This document shows, in pieces, positions 16,448 through 24,798 of a stretch of 64,000 bases of DNA (its first letter is position 1; each line of letters begins with the position of its first letter). Source of the stretch: JALZMG01 sp963739975. Its GTDB lineage: Bacteria; Actinomycetota; Acidimicrobiia; Acidimicrobiales; Ilumatobacteraceae. Both the position numbers and the translations under genes were made by a program. Location of the stretch: positions 62,001 to 126,000 of the forward strand of contig CAVUCK010000014.1 in NCBI GenBank assembly GCA_963739975.1, in the 5' to 3' direction. Below the pieces are notes generated by a model. That model had not been told where the DNA came from and ran no database searches. It saw only the letters and a list, made by a program, of their open reading frames with translations.

Positions 16448-16540
16448 GTCGACCTCCGGCGCCGGCCTGCGTGGCCGGGGAACGCAGTGATCGTCACGTC
16501 GACCTCCGGCGCCGGCCTGCGTGGCCGGGGAACGCACTGA
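16441..16540 (-). repeat. 50-bp tandem duplication between ctaC and ctaD, family G
   Basis: Units 16441-16490 and 16491-16540 differ at only a few bases; each contains the palindrome CCGGCGCCGG and GCGTGGCCGGGGAACGCA. The ctaC stop lies just to the right and the ctaD start codon overlaps the left unit. A short relative (GCGTGGCCGGGGAACGCAG) occurs at 34952-34970, directly after another stop codon. The left unit also supplies the upstream region of ctaD. Confidence 0.85.
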
Positions 16541-16543
16541 ACG

Positions 16544-17215
16544 TCACTGTTCGCCCCCGTTGTCGGCGACCCACTGGGCGAACTCCTCGGGCGTGACGAC
16601 GCGCAGGTCGAAATACATCTTGTGGTGGTCGAGGCCGCAGAACTCGGCACACACGCCGCCGGCCGGCCAGGCCCCCGTCCGCTCGTTCATGTCGACGTCG
16701 ATGGTGCCGACCTCGTTGGGGAACATGTCCCGCTTGTACCGGAACCCCGGGATCCAGAAGGAGTGGATCACGTCCACGGAGGTGACGTTGAAGCGCACGG
16801 TCGACGACGCCGGGAGCACGAGCTCGGGGATGTCCTGCTCGGTCCCGTTGACCACGACCCCCGACTCGGGGTACTCGAACCGCCACTGCCAGCGGAAGCC
16901 GATGACGTCGACGACCAGGTCGACATCGGCGTCGGACTCGGCCTCGGCGTCCACAGAGCGGACGGTGATGAACGTGATGACGAACAGCGCCAGCACGATC
17001 AGCAACGGGATGACGGTGTAGGTCAGCTCGAACGGGATGTTCTCGCGCACCTGGCGGGGCAGCCGGTCGCTGCGCCTGCGGAACCGGATGAGGATCACCA
17101 CGACGAGCACGGTGACGAGGGCGAAGACGGCGACGGCACCGATCAGGAAGATGTTCCAGACGCCGTCGATCTCCTCGGCCTGTTCGGTCAGCGGCTCAGG
17201 CAACTTGATCATCAT
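16544..17215 (-). CDS. ctaC: cytochrome c oxidase subunit II
   Basis: 223 residues with two membrane helices (about 22-44 and 65-86) and a periplasmic cupredoxin domain carrying a full CuA site: His151, Cys189, Glu191, Cys193, His197 and Met200 in VCAEFCGLDHHKM. It accepts electrons from QcrC in the supercomplex. There is no C-terminal haem-c domain, so it is aa3, not caa3. It lacks the lipobox leader common in many actinobacterial CtaC proteins. The first of two adjacent ATG codons (17215, 17212) overlaps the qcrB stop in an ATGA. Confidence 0.96.
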   Translation of the reverse strand: MMIKLPEPLTEQAEEIDGVWNIFLIGAVAVFALVTVLVVVILIRFRRRSDRLPRQVRENIPFELTYTVIPLLIVLALFVITFITVRSVDAEAESDADVDLVVDVIGFRWQWRFEYPESGVVVNGTEQDIPELVLPASSTVRFNVTSVDVIHSFWIPGFRYKRDMFPNEVGTIDVDMNERTGAWPAGGVCAEFCGLDHHKMYFDLRVVTPEEFAQWVADNGGEQ

Positions 17216-18762
17216 TCGCCGACCGGTCCTGCGGTCAGGCGCTCGTCCAGCGCGTCGTCGACGTCGTCGGCGTCGTCGGTGCGCTCGCCATCGGCGTCGA
17301 TGGCCGACTCGCCGACGCCGTGGTAGCCGCCGCCCGAGTCGCGGACCACGACTCCGGCCCGCTCGGTGCGCTCGGGGCCTTCGCGACGGCGAAGCGCGGC
17401 GCACAGCTGGTACGCCGTCCAGTAGGCGATGGGCGGGCCGACCAGGGCGGCGATCTGGAGGACCGTGGTGATGTTGCCGATCGAGATGCCGAGCGTCCCG
17501 GCGATGACGTCCTGTGATCCGCCGAGGAACAGGACGGCGACGAACGTGATCGCCGCCGCGCCGGCAGCGGTGCGGTGCGGTGCGTCGCGCGGGCGGTCGA
17601 GCAGGTGGTGCTCCCGGTCGACCTCGCGCTTGTCCTTCGTCAACCGGCGCTCGATCCACGGGACGAGCAGCAACCCGGTGAAGACGATGCCGGGGATCAG
17701 GACCGCGGAGTAGATCAGGTTGTTGATCATGAACCCGAAGGCCCGCGTCTCCCAGGGCGGGAACAGGCGAAGGGACCCCTCGAGGAAGCCGATGTACCAG
17801 TCCGGTTGGGAGTACGAGGTGGCGGCGCCGACGTCGTAGGGCCCGTACAGCCAGACCGCGTTGACCTCGAACAGCGCCCCCATCGCGGCGATCACCCCGG
17901 CGACGAGGAACATCAGCCCGATCGACTTCATGGCGAACGTGGGCCAGATCCGTTCGCCGATCACGTTGTGCTCGGTCGCCTCGCGGGAGCGGAACTGGGT
18001 GTGCTTCTGGCGCCACACGAGCGCAAGGTGCACGGCGAGCAGGGCGACGATGGCCGCCGGGATGAGCAGGATGTGGACCGGGTACAGCCGGCCGATGATG
18101 TCGGTGCCGGGCCACTCGCCGCCGAAGATCAGGTAGGTGGCCCGCTCACCGATCAGCGGCAGGGCGAGGATGATCGCCTGGGTGATCCGCAGGCCGGTGC
18201 CCGACAGCAGGTCGTCGGGCAGCGAGTAGCCGGTGAAGCCGGCGGCCAGCGCCAGCAGCAGCAGCAACACGCCGACCACCCAGTTGATCTCCCTCGGCCG
18301 CCGGAAGGCGCCGGTGAAGAAGACCCGCGCCATGTGCAGGGCGATGGCGCCGACGAACACGAGCGCCGCCCAGTGGTGCATCTGGCGGATCAGCAACCCG
18401 CCCTTCACGTCGAACGAGATGCGCAGGACGGACTCGTAGGCGCCGGACACCTCGACGCCGCGCAGCGGGGCGTACGAGCCGTCGTAGACGACCGTCTGCT
18501 GCGTCCCCTCGAAGAAGAACGTCAGGTACGTGCCGGTGATCAGCAGCACGACGAAGCAGTAGAGGGCGATCTCGCCCCACAGGAACGAGAAGTGGTGGGG
18601 GAAGACCTTGCGCAGCGCCTTGTGCAGCCCGGACCCGGCGCCGACCCGGCCGGCGATCGAGTCGACGTACCGCTCGACCAGCCCGCGCCGCTTCGTTCTG
18701 GTAGTAGCAACCGGCTGCTGTGAGCCGGTTGCTTCGGCCAGAACGGGGTCTTCGGCGCTCAT
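17212..18762 (-). CDS. qcrB: cytochrome b subunit of the bc1 (bcc) complex
   Basis: A 516-residue cytochrome b with the N-terminal part (haem ligands around HHWAALVFVGAIALHMARVF and PVHILLIPAAIVALLAVHL) and the extra C-terminal helices and tail of actinobacterial QcrB. PDWYIGFLEGSLRLFPPWE is in the Qo-site region. It oxidises menaquinol in the bcc-aa3 supercomplex. The ATG at 18762 overlaps the qcrA stop. Codons 6-23 (VLAEATGSQQPVATTRT) are encoded by a copy of a dispersed 52-bp hairpin repeat (18694-18745) that is intergenic elsewhere, so this stretch looks like an inserted element kept in frame. Confidence 0.96.
   Translation of the reverse strand: MSAEDPVLAEATGSQQPVATTRTKRRGLVERYVDSIAGRVGAGSGLHKALRKVFPHHFSFLWGEIALYCFVVLLITGTYLTFFFEGTQQTVVYDGSYAPLRGVEVSGAYESVLRISFDVKGGLLIRQMHHWAALVFVGAIALHMARVFFTGAFRRPREINWVVGVLLLLLALAAGFTGYSLPDDLLSGTGLRITQAIILALPLIGERATYLIFGGEWPGTDIIGRLYPVHILLIPAAIVALLAVHLALVWRQKHTQFRSREATEHNVIGERIWPTFAMKSIGLMFLVAGVIAAMGALFEVNAVWLYGPYDVGAATSYSQPDWYIGFLEGSLRLFPPWETRAFGFMINNLIYSAVLIPGIVFTGLLLVPWIERRLTKDKREVDREHHLLDRPRDAPHRTAAGAAAITFVAVLFLGGSQDVIAGTLGISIGNITTVLQIAALVGPPIAYWTAYQLCAALRRREGPERTERAGVVVRDSGGGYHGVGESAIDADGERTDDADDVDDALDERLTAGPVGE
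18694..18745. repeat. 52-bp hairpin element, family C copy 2, inside qcrB
   Basis: Same length and ends (CGTTCTGG...CCAGAACG) as the intergenic copy at 3087-3138, with an inner stem GCAACCGGCT/AGCCGGTTGC. It encodes residues 6-23 of QcrB, ahead of the first conserved segment (VERYVDSIAGRV), where extra sequence is tolerated. Confidence 0.8.
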
Positions 18763-19688
18763 GCCTCGAACTCGTCCGCTTCGTTCCACGCCAGCGGACC
18801 GACCACGCCGGTGAACTCGCCCTTGGCGACGAGGAAGCCCTCAGCGTCGACCTCGATGGCCAGCTGCGGCAGCGGGCGCGGCGCCGGGCCACCGACCGGC
18901 CGGGCGCTGTCCAGCGGGTCGAACACGGACTGGTGGCACGGGCACACGAGCTGGCGCAGCGTGTCGGGAGCGCGGTTGTCGACACCGAGCAGCCCGACCG
19001 AGCAGCCGGCGTGGGTGCAGATCTTCGAGTAGGCGACCCACCCGTCGACGGCGCCACGCTCGACGGTGCGGGTGGTGAGGAGGTCGGGCGGCAGGCGCAG
19101 CAGGACGACCTGGGAGTCGTCGACACCGATGGCGCCCTCCGGGAACACGGTGATCAGCTGGTCGAAGGTGCCGGCCGCGCTCTCGACGGGTTCCCCCTCG
19201 CTGGTCACCAGTCGAGACCCGGCCCGCCACGACGTGCGTCCCCGCTCGCCGCGCGGGCGGGGGCCGAGCGAGCCGATCGGCCCGACGAAGCCGACGATCA
19301 TGCTGACGAACGACACGCCCAGCAGCCCGACGAGCAGCTTGCGCCGCCCGACGGTCTCGCGGGTCAGCTCGAGCTCCTCCTCGAGGCCCTGGACATCCTC
19401 GGGCGTCATGGTGAGACGCTCGCGCTGCTGCACGGCGTGCTCGTCGAGGTCGAGGAACTTGGCCCACGAGACGAGACCGAAGCCGATGCCGCCGAGCGCC
19501 GCGGCGAGGCCGAGGCCGAGCAGCAGGTCGGTCTGCTCGGTGGCGTAGGCGACGGCGGCGGTGATGCCGCCGGCGACGGCGATCACGAAGGCAACGATCG
19601 CTGCCCGCTCGGCCCGCTTGTTGGCCGGCCGGCCGGTGCGGAAGTCGTCCGGCGCCTCCTGGTCGCGACGCTCAGTCGCCGAACTCAC
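18759..19688 (-). CDS. qcrA: Rieske iron-sulphur subunit of the bc1 (bcc) complex
   Basis: A 309-residue actinobacterial QcrA with three membrane helices (about 29-48, 54-76 and 117-138) and a C-terminal Rieske domain. The 2Fe-2S ligands are in CTHAGC (Cys224, His226, Cys229) and CPCH (Cys249, His252). It takes electrons from menaquinol and passes them to QcrC. The long form with three helices is characteristic of Actinomycetota. The GTG start at 19688 overlaps the qcrC stop (GTGA), and its own stop overlaps the qcrB start. Confidence 0.96.
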   Translation of the reverse strand: MSSATERRDQEAPDDFRTGRPANKRAERAAIVAFVIAVAGGITAAVAYATEQTDLLLGLGLAAALGGIGFGLVSWAKFLDLDEHAVQQRERLTMTPEDVQGLEEELELTRETVGRRKLLVGLLGVSFVSMIVGFVGPIGSLGPRPRGERGRTSWRAGSRLVTSEGEPVESAAGTFDQLITVFPEGAIGVDDSQVVLLRLPPDLLTTRTVERGAVDGWVAYSKICTHAGCSVGLLGVDNRAPDTLRQLVCPCHQSVFDPLDSARPVGGPAPRPLPQLAIEVDAEGFLVAKGEFTGVVGPLAWNEADEFEA

Positions 19689-20506
19689 GTCACCACCTCG
19701 CCGTGTTCGTCGACGGGCGGGTTGGCGCCAACGTCTCGGCCTTCGTGCGCCGAGCCGATCCAGCGGGTCAGCGCGACGAGCGGCAGCAGCGCCAGCAGCC
19801 ACGCCGCCAGCCCTTCGCCGACCGGCCCGACGCCGCCGAAGTCGCGCAGCTCGACCTCGCGGTTGCGCTCCTGGAGGTCGACGATGTATGCCGCCAGGTC
19901 GTTGCGATCCTGGTCGGTGAGGTCACCGAACACCGGCATGGCGCCTGGTCCGATCAGGACGGCCTCGCCGATCTCGGTGGGCGTCGACTCCATCAGCGAC
20001 GGCGCGGCCCGGCCGCCGCCGATCGCCGCCCCGGCCAGCGACGCGGTGTGGCAGGCCGCGCAGTTGAGCCGGTAGATCTCGCCGCCGGCGCCGAGGTCCC
20101 CGGCGGCGATGTCGACGTCCGGGATCGCCGGCCCCTCGCCGAACGCTCCGGCGTACGCCACCAGGGCCACGATCTCCTCCTCGGAGAACTGCACCGGGCC
20201 GCGGCTGGTCTGCATGTTCGGCTCGGCCATCGGCATGCGGCCGGTGCGCAGGACGAAGTCGACCGACGCTTCGCCCTCCGCTTGCAGCGTCGGGCCGCGT
20301 CCCTCGACGCCCTCACCTTGCAGTCCGTGGCAGCTGGTGCAGTGCGTGCGGTACAGCGTGCGGCCGAGGTCCGTGGGTGCGGCGGCGGGCGTGGCGGCCG
20401 TCGGGTCGTGAGCCGGACGGTCGTCGGCCGACACGGCGAACGACGTGGCGCCGGCCGCCGCGGCAGCGGCCAGCGGCAGTGCGACGGCGACGTGGCGGAG
20501 CTTCAC
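19685..20506 (-). CDS. qcrC: di-haem cytochrome c subunit of the bc1 (bcc) complex
   Basis: 273 residues: a signal-anchor (residues 1-25), two cytochrome c domains with CTSCH (56-60) and CAACH (149-153) haem sites, likely axial methionines in RMPMAEP and GAMPVFG, and a C-terminal membrane helix (GLAAWLLALLPLVALTRWIG). Two haems allow direct electron transfer from the bc1 part to CuA without a soluble cytochrome c, as in mycobacteria. The GTG at 20506 overlaps the ctaE stop. Confidence 0.96.
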   Translation of the reverse strand: MKLRHVAVALPLAAAAAAGATSFAVSADDRPAHDPTAATPAAAPTDLGRTLYRTHCTSCHGLQGEGVEGRGPTLQAEGEASVDFVLRTGRMPMAEPNMQTSRGPVQFSEEEIVALVAYAGAFGEGPAIPDVDIAAGDLGAGGEIYRLNCAACHTASLAGAAIGGGRAAPSLMESTPTEIGEAVLIGPGAMPVFGDLTDQDRNDLAAYIVDLQERNREVELRDFGGVGPVGEGLAAWLLALLPLVALTRWIGSAHEGRDVGANPPVDEHGEVVT

Positions 20507-21102
20507 CGGATGACCCAGATCGTGGCGAAGAGGAACAACCAGATGACGTCGACGAGGTGCCAGAAGAGCGAGACGCCGCCGGTCCAGGTGGCGATCGCCG
20601 CAGGGCGGTTGGTGCGGGCGGAGCGGACGAACAGCAGGGCCATGGCGATCAGTCCGGCCGACACGTGGGCCGAGTGCAGCCCTGTGAGCAGCCAGTAGGT
20701 CGAGCCGTACGGGTGGTCGTCGGCGGTGAACGGCAGCGTGGCGTACTCGCCGAACTGGTTGGCGAGGAAGGCCGCGCCGAGGGCGATCGTGATCAGCAAC
20801 CAGCGCCGTTGCTGGCCGGCGTCCTCGCGCTCGGCGGCACGATCGGACGCGACGAGCGTGAACGAGGAGGCGACCAGCACGGCGGTGAAGATCCCCGCCC
20901 GCAGCGTGTCGAGCTCGACGCCCTCGGGCGGCCACGGCTGGTTGCTGGCGCGCAGCAGGAAGTAGGCGGCGAAGAACGGCGCGAACAACATGACGTCCGA
21001 CGCCAGGAAGACGATGACGCCGAACTGTCCGGTCGACCGCATCGACGCCAGCGAGCTGTGCGAGCCGGTCGCCGGCGGCGCGGTCGACGCGAGGTCGGAC
21101 AC
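20503..21102 (-). CDS. ctaE: cytochrome c oxidase subunit III
   Basis: 199 residues and five membrane helices, the short actinobacterial form. Landmarks are GVIVFLASDVMLFAPFFAAYF, LLTGLHSAHVSAGLIAM and SLFWHLVDVIWLFLFATIWV. It stabilises subunit I. It is the first gene of the minus-strand operon; the GTG at 21102 is the natural start, and the promoter must lie in the 138-base gap before the DinB gene. Confidence 0.94.
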   Translation of the reverse strand: MSDLASTAPPATGSHSSLASMRSTGQFGVIVFLASDVMLFAPFFAAYFLLRASNQPWPPEGVELDTLRAGIFTAVLVASSFTLVASDRAAEREDAGQQRRWLLITIALGAAFLANQFGEYATLPFTADDHPYGSTYWLLTGLHSAHVSAGLIAMALLFVRSARTNRPAAIATWTGGVSLFWHLVDVIWLFLFATIWVIR

Positions 21103-21168
21103 GGGACATTTCTACCCCAGGGCGCCGGCGCCGGCCGTTTCTCGCGCCGACATCGAGGTGTCCCCGCA

Positions 21169-21193
21169 GAAGTAGACATCAGATGTCCACTTC
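21169..21193. promoter_or_regulatory. 25-bp near-perfect palindrome in the ctaE/DinB divergent promoter region
   Basis: GAAGTAGACATC and GATGTCCACTTC flank a single central A; twelve-base arms with one mismatch. It sits 67 bases before ctaE and 47 before the DinB gene. The symmetry and the AT content suggest a dimeric repressor or activator site controlling either the respiratory operon or the DinB/VOC pair. Confidence 0.5.
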
Positions 21194-21239
21194 AATGGCG
21201 CATGCTGATCGTGTCCTCGACGACGAACGGAGACCGACC

Positions 21240-21821
21240 ATGCCCGGACAGGCCCCGCCCCTCACCGACGAGCGAGAGCTGCTGTTGGCGTACATCGCCC
21301 AGCAGCGTGACGGGATCAAGAACGCCGCCTACGGCCTGACCGACGAGCAGGCGCGGCAGACGCCCACGGCGGGTGCGCTGAGCATCGGCGGGCTCGTCAC
21401 CCACGTCACGGCGATGGAGCGCGGCTGGATCGATGTGGTGCTCCAGCGAGCCGGCGGCGGCGCCGAGGAGTACGAGGAGGGCTTCCGACTCGGGCCGGAC
21501 CAGTCGCTGGCCGATGCCCTGGCCGAGCTCGACGCTGTGGCGGCGAGCACCGAGCAGGTCGTCCGGGGCATGTCGCTCGACGCGCCGGTCCCGGTGCCCA
21601 AGGGCGTGCCGTGGTACCCCGACGATGTGGATGCGTGGTCGCTGCGCTGGGTGCTCCTGCACCTGATCGAGGAGATCGGTCGCCACGCCGGCCACGCCGA
21701 CATCGTGCGGGAATCGATCGACGGGGCCACGATGTACGAGCTGCTGGCGGCCGTCGAGGGGTGGCCGGCGACGGACTGGCTGCAGCCGTGGACGCCACCC
21801 GATGGTCCGGTGCCGTCGTGA
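21240..21821 (+). CDS. DinB-like (DUF664) four-helix protein
   Basis: 193 residues from ATG 21240, after GGAGACC. The core reads YIAQQRDGIKNAAYGLTDEQ, then GGLVTHVTAMERGWID and LLHLIEEIGRHAGHADIVRE, which carries the family's metal-binding histidines. DinB relatives in actinobacteria include thiol-dependent transferases, but the substrate of this one is unknown. The stop overlaps the GTG of the VOC gene, so the two are translationally coupled. Confidence 0.85.
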   Translation: MPGQAPPLTDERELLLAYIAQQRDGIKNAAYGLTDEQARQTPTAGALSIGGLVTHVTAMERGWIDVVLQRAGGGAEEYEEGFRLGPDQSLADALAELDAVAASTEQVVRGMSLDAPVPVPKGVPWYPDDVDAWSLRWVLLHLIEEIGRHAGHADIVRESIDGATMYELLAAVEGWPATDWLQPWTPPDGPVPS

Positions 21822-22687
21822 CGGCCCGGGCCGGGTACCCCGCCGGGGTGCCGTGCTGGATCGACGTGGAGCCGCCGGACGTCGACGCAGCGATCGACTT
21901 CTACGGCGGGGTGTTCGGTTGGACGTTCGAGGACCGCCGGCCGGCCGGGGCGAGGTCGGCCGACCGGTACGCCATCGCCTCGCTCGACGGGCTGGCGGTG
22001 GCCGGTGTCGGCGTGCCGCGCGACGGGACCGTGGCGGCGACGTCGGGTCCGCCAACGTGGAACACCTACGTCGCGGTCGACGATGCCGACGGCGTCGCCG
22101 CGACGGCCTGGCGATCCGGCGGACGTGTGCTCCAGCCGCCGACCGACGTCGTCCCTGCCGGGCGGACGGCGGTCATCGCCGACCCGGCGGGCGCCGCGAT
22201 GCGCCTCTGGCAGGCCGGCACCAACCGAGGAGCGCAGGTCGTCAACGCTGACGGCACCTGGAACTGGAGCAACCTGGCCGTCGCCGAACCGGCGGCCGTG
22301 GGCGACTTCTACCGCACCGTGTTCGGGTGGGAGCTGGTCGCCGTCGACGTCGGCGGCGACGAGGCCCTCATGGTGTGTCGGCCCGGCTACGGCGACCTCC
22401 TGGCCGAGCTGGAGCCGGGCATCCGGGAACGTCAGGACGAATCGGGCGCCCCACCCGGCTTCGCCGACGCAGTGGCGTGGGTCGAGCAGGTCCCGGCCGG
22501 CTCACCGGCGACGTGGCGGATCGTCTTCGCCGTCGCCGACACCGACGCCACCGTGCGACGAGCCGTCGAGCTCGGCGGCGAGGTGCGCGTCGAGCCGTCC
22601 GACGCCGGCCCCGTTCGAGTCGCCGTGCTGGCCGACGATCAGGGCACGGAGTTCACCGTGAGCCACTTCGACCCGTCGCTGCTCTGA
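21818..22687 (+). CDS. two-domain VOC (glyoxalase/bleomycin-resistance type) protein
   Basis: 289 residues made of two tandem VOC domains (about 5-125 and 140-285), each with the beta-alpha-beta-beta-beta order: PCWIDVEPPDVDAAIDFYGG begins the first and WNWSNLAVAEPAAVGDFYR the second. Two-domain proteins of this kind are common in actinobacteria next to DinB genes; activity is not predictable. It overlaps the DinB stop by four bases. Confidence 0.85.
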   Translation: MTARAGYPAGVPCWIDVEPPDVDAAIDFYGGVFGWTFEDRRPAGARSADRYAIASLDGLAVAGVGVPRDGTVAATSGPPTWNTYVAVDDADGVAATAWRSGGRVLQPPTDVVPAGRTAVIADPAGAAMRLWQAGTNRGAQVVNADGTWNWSNLAVAEPAAVGDFYRTVFGWELVAVDVGGDEALMVCRPGYGDLLAELEPGIRERQDESGAPPGFADAVAWVEQVPAGSPATWRIVFAVADTDATVRRAVELGGEVRVEPSDAGPVRVAVLADDQGTEFTVSHFDPSLL

Positions 22688-22713
22688 GCGCCACGATCCG
22701 GCGGCACGACGAC

Positions 22714-23307
22714 TCATCGCGCCGGACGAAGCTCCAGACGCATGACTGGACGGCTCGGGGAGGTCCGGCCGATCTCGGCGAAGCCGGCGGCGACGAACGA
22801 CCGCATGGTGCCGGTGAAGAGCGCCGAGCCACTGACCCGGTCCGCTTTCAAGGCATCCGCATCGACCGGATGACCCTCCACGGCAGTCGCGCCGTGACGA
22901 CGGGCGTGGGCGACGGCCGCATCGAGCAACGCCGTCGCGACCCCGATCGAGCGGTAGCGCTGATCGACGGCGAAGCACGTGACCCACCAGACTCCAGGGT
23001 CGCCGGTGAGCACGCGACGCAACGCCCGATTCGCCAGCACGCCGGGGACGGTGGAACGAGGCACCACCCTCGTCCAACCGGCTGGCGTCCCATCGACGTA
23101 GGCGATCAACCCGGGCGGCACCTGCGCCGAGGAGATCTCGCGGTGCAGCGCATCGCGGTTGTTGGCGGGATCGATGCCCTCGTGCCCGCCGGCGTCGAGG
23201 AACCGCCGGCACCAGCACCACGTCGGATCGTCGCCTCGGCGCCCGAACACCGTGACGACGTCGTCCCAGCGCTCGGACGTCGCGGGTTGTGTGGTCACGG
23301 TCACCAT
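22714..23307 (-). CDS. GNAT-family N-acetyltransferase
   Basis: 197 residues from ATG 23307. The acetyl-CoA-binding motif A is CFAVDQRYRSIGVATALLDAAVAHARRHGA, with the Q/RxxGxG/A loop read as QRYRSIG. The N-terminal half contains GDDPTWCWCRRFLD, seen in a subgroup of uncharacterised actinobacterial GNATs. It is convergent with the VOC gene. Substrate unknown. Confidence 0.8.
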   Translation of the reverse strand: MVTVTTQPATSERWDDVVTVFGRRGDDPTWCWCRRFLDAGGHEGIDPANNRDALHREISSAQVPPGLIAYVDGTPAGWTRVVPRSTVPGVLANRALRRVLTGDPGVWWVTCFAVDQRYRSIGVATALLDAAVAHARRHGATAVEGHPVDADALKADRVSGSALFTGTMRSFVAAGFAEIGRTSPSRPVMRLELRPAR

Positions 23308-23405
23308 GGCCCTCCCCACACCTTCTCTTTCTCCCGCCGACAGCTTCGCACCGAGCACGTCAGCATGACCCCGTGCGTCGGCGAACTTGCCGATCGCCAC
23401 CGGTG

Positions 23406-23441
23406 TTGACGTGGAGACACTTGTTCGATATACTGATCGCA
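23406..23441 (+). promoter_or_regulatory. sigma-70 consensus promoter giving a leaderless transcript
   Basis: TTGACG (23406-23411), a 17-base spacer and TATACT (23429-23434) form one of the few near-consensus housekeeping promoters visible in the window. Transcription should begin at about 23441, exactly the A of ATG TTT GCG, so the DUF222 gene is probably leaderless. Confidence 0.6.
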
Positions 23442-24738
23442 TGTTTGCGAAGGCCGGTCGTGGAAGAGGTCCACCACCTCGCCAGCGCCGACGTCGCCGC
23501 CGCTGACGGCTCAGAACTGGCGACGCTGGTCGCAGCCTGCGGGCGGGTCCGAGCCTGGCTCGACGCCGTCGACGTGCGCATCGCCCAACGCGCCGCCCAG
23601 CTCGCCGCATCAGGCGTTGCGCCGTGCGCCTCCGACGTGGTCGCCGACGGCGGCCGCCGCTCGGGGCGCGAAGCAGGCGCCGTGGCCCGCCGCGCCGGGG
23701 CCTGCGACCTGCTGCCCGACGTCCACACCGCCCTGTCCAACGGTGAGCTGTCAGCAGGACACGTCGACGCCATCGCCCGCACCGCCGCCGCCCTCGACGG
23801 CACCGGCCGCAGCGAGCTCGCCGCCCTGCAACCGGCGCTGGTCGCCAAAGCAGCCAACTCGTCCGTCGAAGCGTTCAGCCGGGAGATGGCCCGCCTGGAA
23901 CGGATCCTGGTCCCGCGACGACGGCCTGTCCACACAGCAACGCAACCGTCGCCACCGCAACGTGCGCCGCTGGGTCGACCGCACCACCGGGATGTGCCAC
24001 ACCCACCTCCAACTCGACGCCGAGACCGACGCCAAAGTCGCTGCCGCATTGGACGCCGCCGTCGCCGCCTCCAAACCACGACACCAGGACCCCGACCTGA
24101 CGTTCGACCAGTTGCAAGCCGACACCCTCGTCGAGCTGATCACCCGCCCCGACAACGCCACGTCATCGACCGACAGCCGGCCGGTGCCGGAGATCATCGT
24201 CCTCATCGACCTCGCCACGCTGCAGCACGGCCTCCACGACCACGGCGTCGCCGAGACCGCCGACGGCAACCCGCTCCCGGCCGACACGATCCGGCGGATG
24301 TGCTGCAACGCCGACATCATCCCCGTCACCCTCGACACCGACGGCGTCGCCGTCGACATCGGCCGCCAACGCCGCGTCGCCACCCGCCACCAACGACGAG
24401 CGCTGCGAGCCATGCACACCTCGTGTGCCTACCCCAGCTGCACCGTCCGGTTCGACAACTGCCAGATCCACCACGTCAAACCGTGGGAACACGGCGGCCA
24501 AACCGACCTTCGCAACCTGCTCCCCCTCTGCTCGACCCATCACCACCTCGTCCACGAAGGCCGCTGGACCCTCACCCTGACTCCCGACCGCACGATCGTG
24601 CTGCGCCGCCCCGACGGCACGGTCCACTACACCGGCACCACCATCACCCGAGCCCCCGGCGGCCTCAGCGAGACCCCCACCCACTTGAGAAGCGCGGCGC
24701 AACGAGCTCGAGCCCGAGCCCGAGCACCAGCCGCATGA
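23441..24738 (+). pseudogene. DUF222 / HNH endonuclease protein (13E12 type), frameshifted
   Basis: The N-terminal DUF222 part (VVEEVHHLASADVAAADGSE to FSREMARLERIL) and the C-terminal part (SRDDGLSTQQRNRR, WVDRTTGMCHTHLQLDAET, then the HNH nuclease CAYPSC, IHHVKPWEHGGQTDLRNLLP, CSTHHHLVHEGRW) are in different frames; one extra base near 23910 separates them. The ATG at 23441 fits a leaderless start but needs another extra base near 23454 (GGCCGG for GGCGG). With both corrected, the protein is about 431 residues and complete. The 13E12 family is repeated in many actinobacterial genomes and linked to mobile DNA; function is unclear. Sequence error is as likely as decay. Confidence 0.75.
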
Positions 24739-24798
24739 CCCCGCCCGCGCTCTAGTGTCCGACGGTCCCTGCGGTCAGCCGACGAGGAGCCCTGCACC

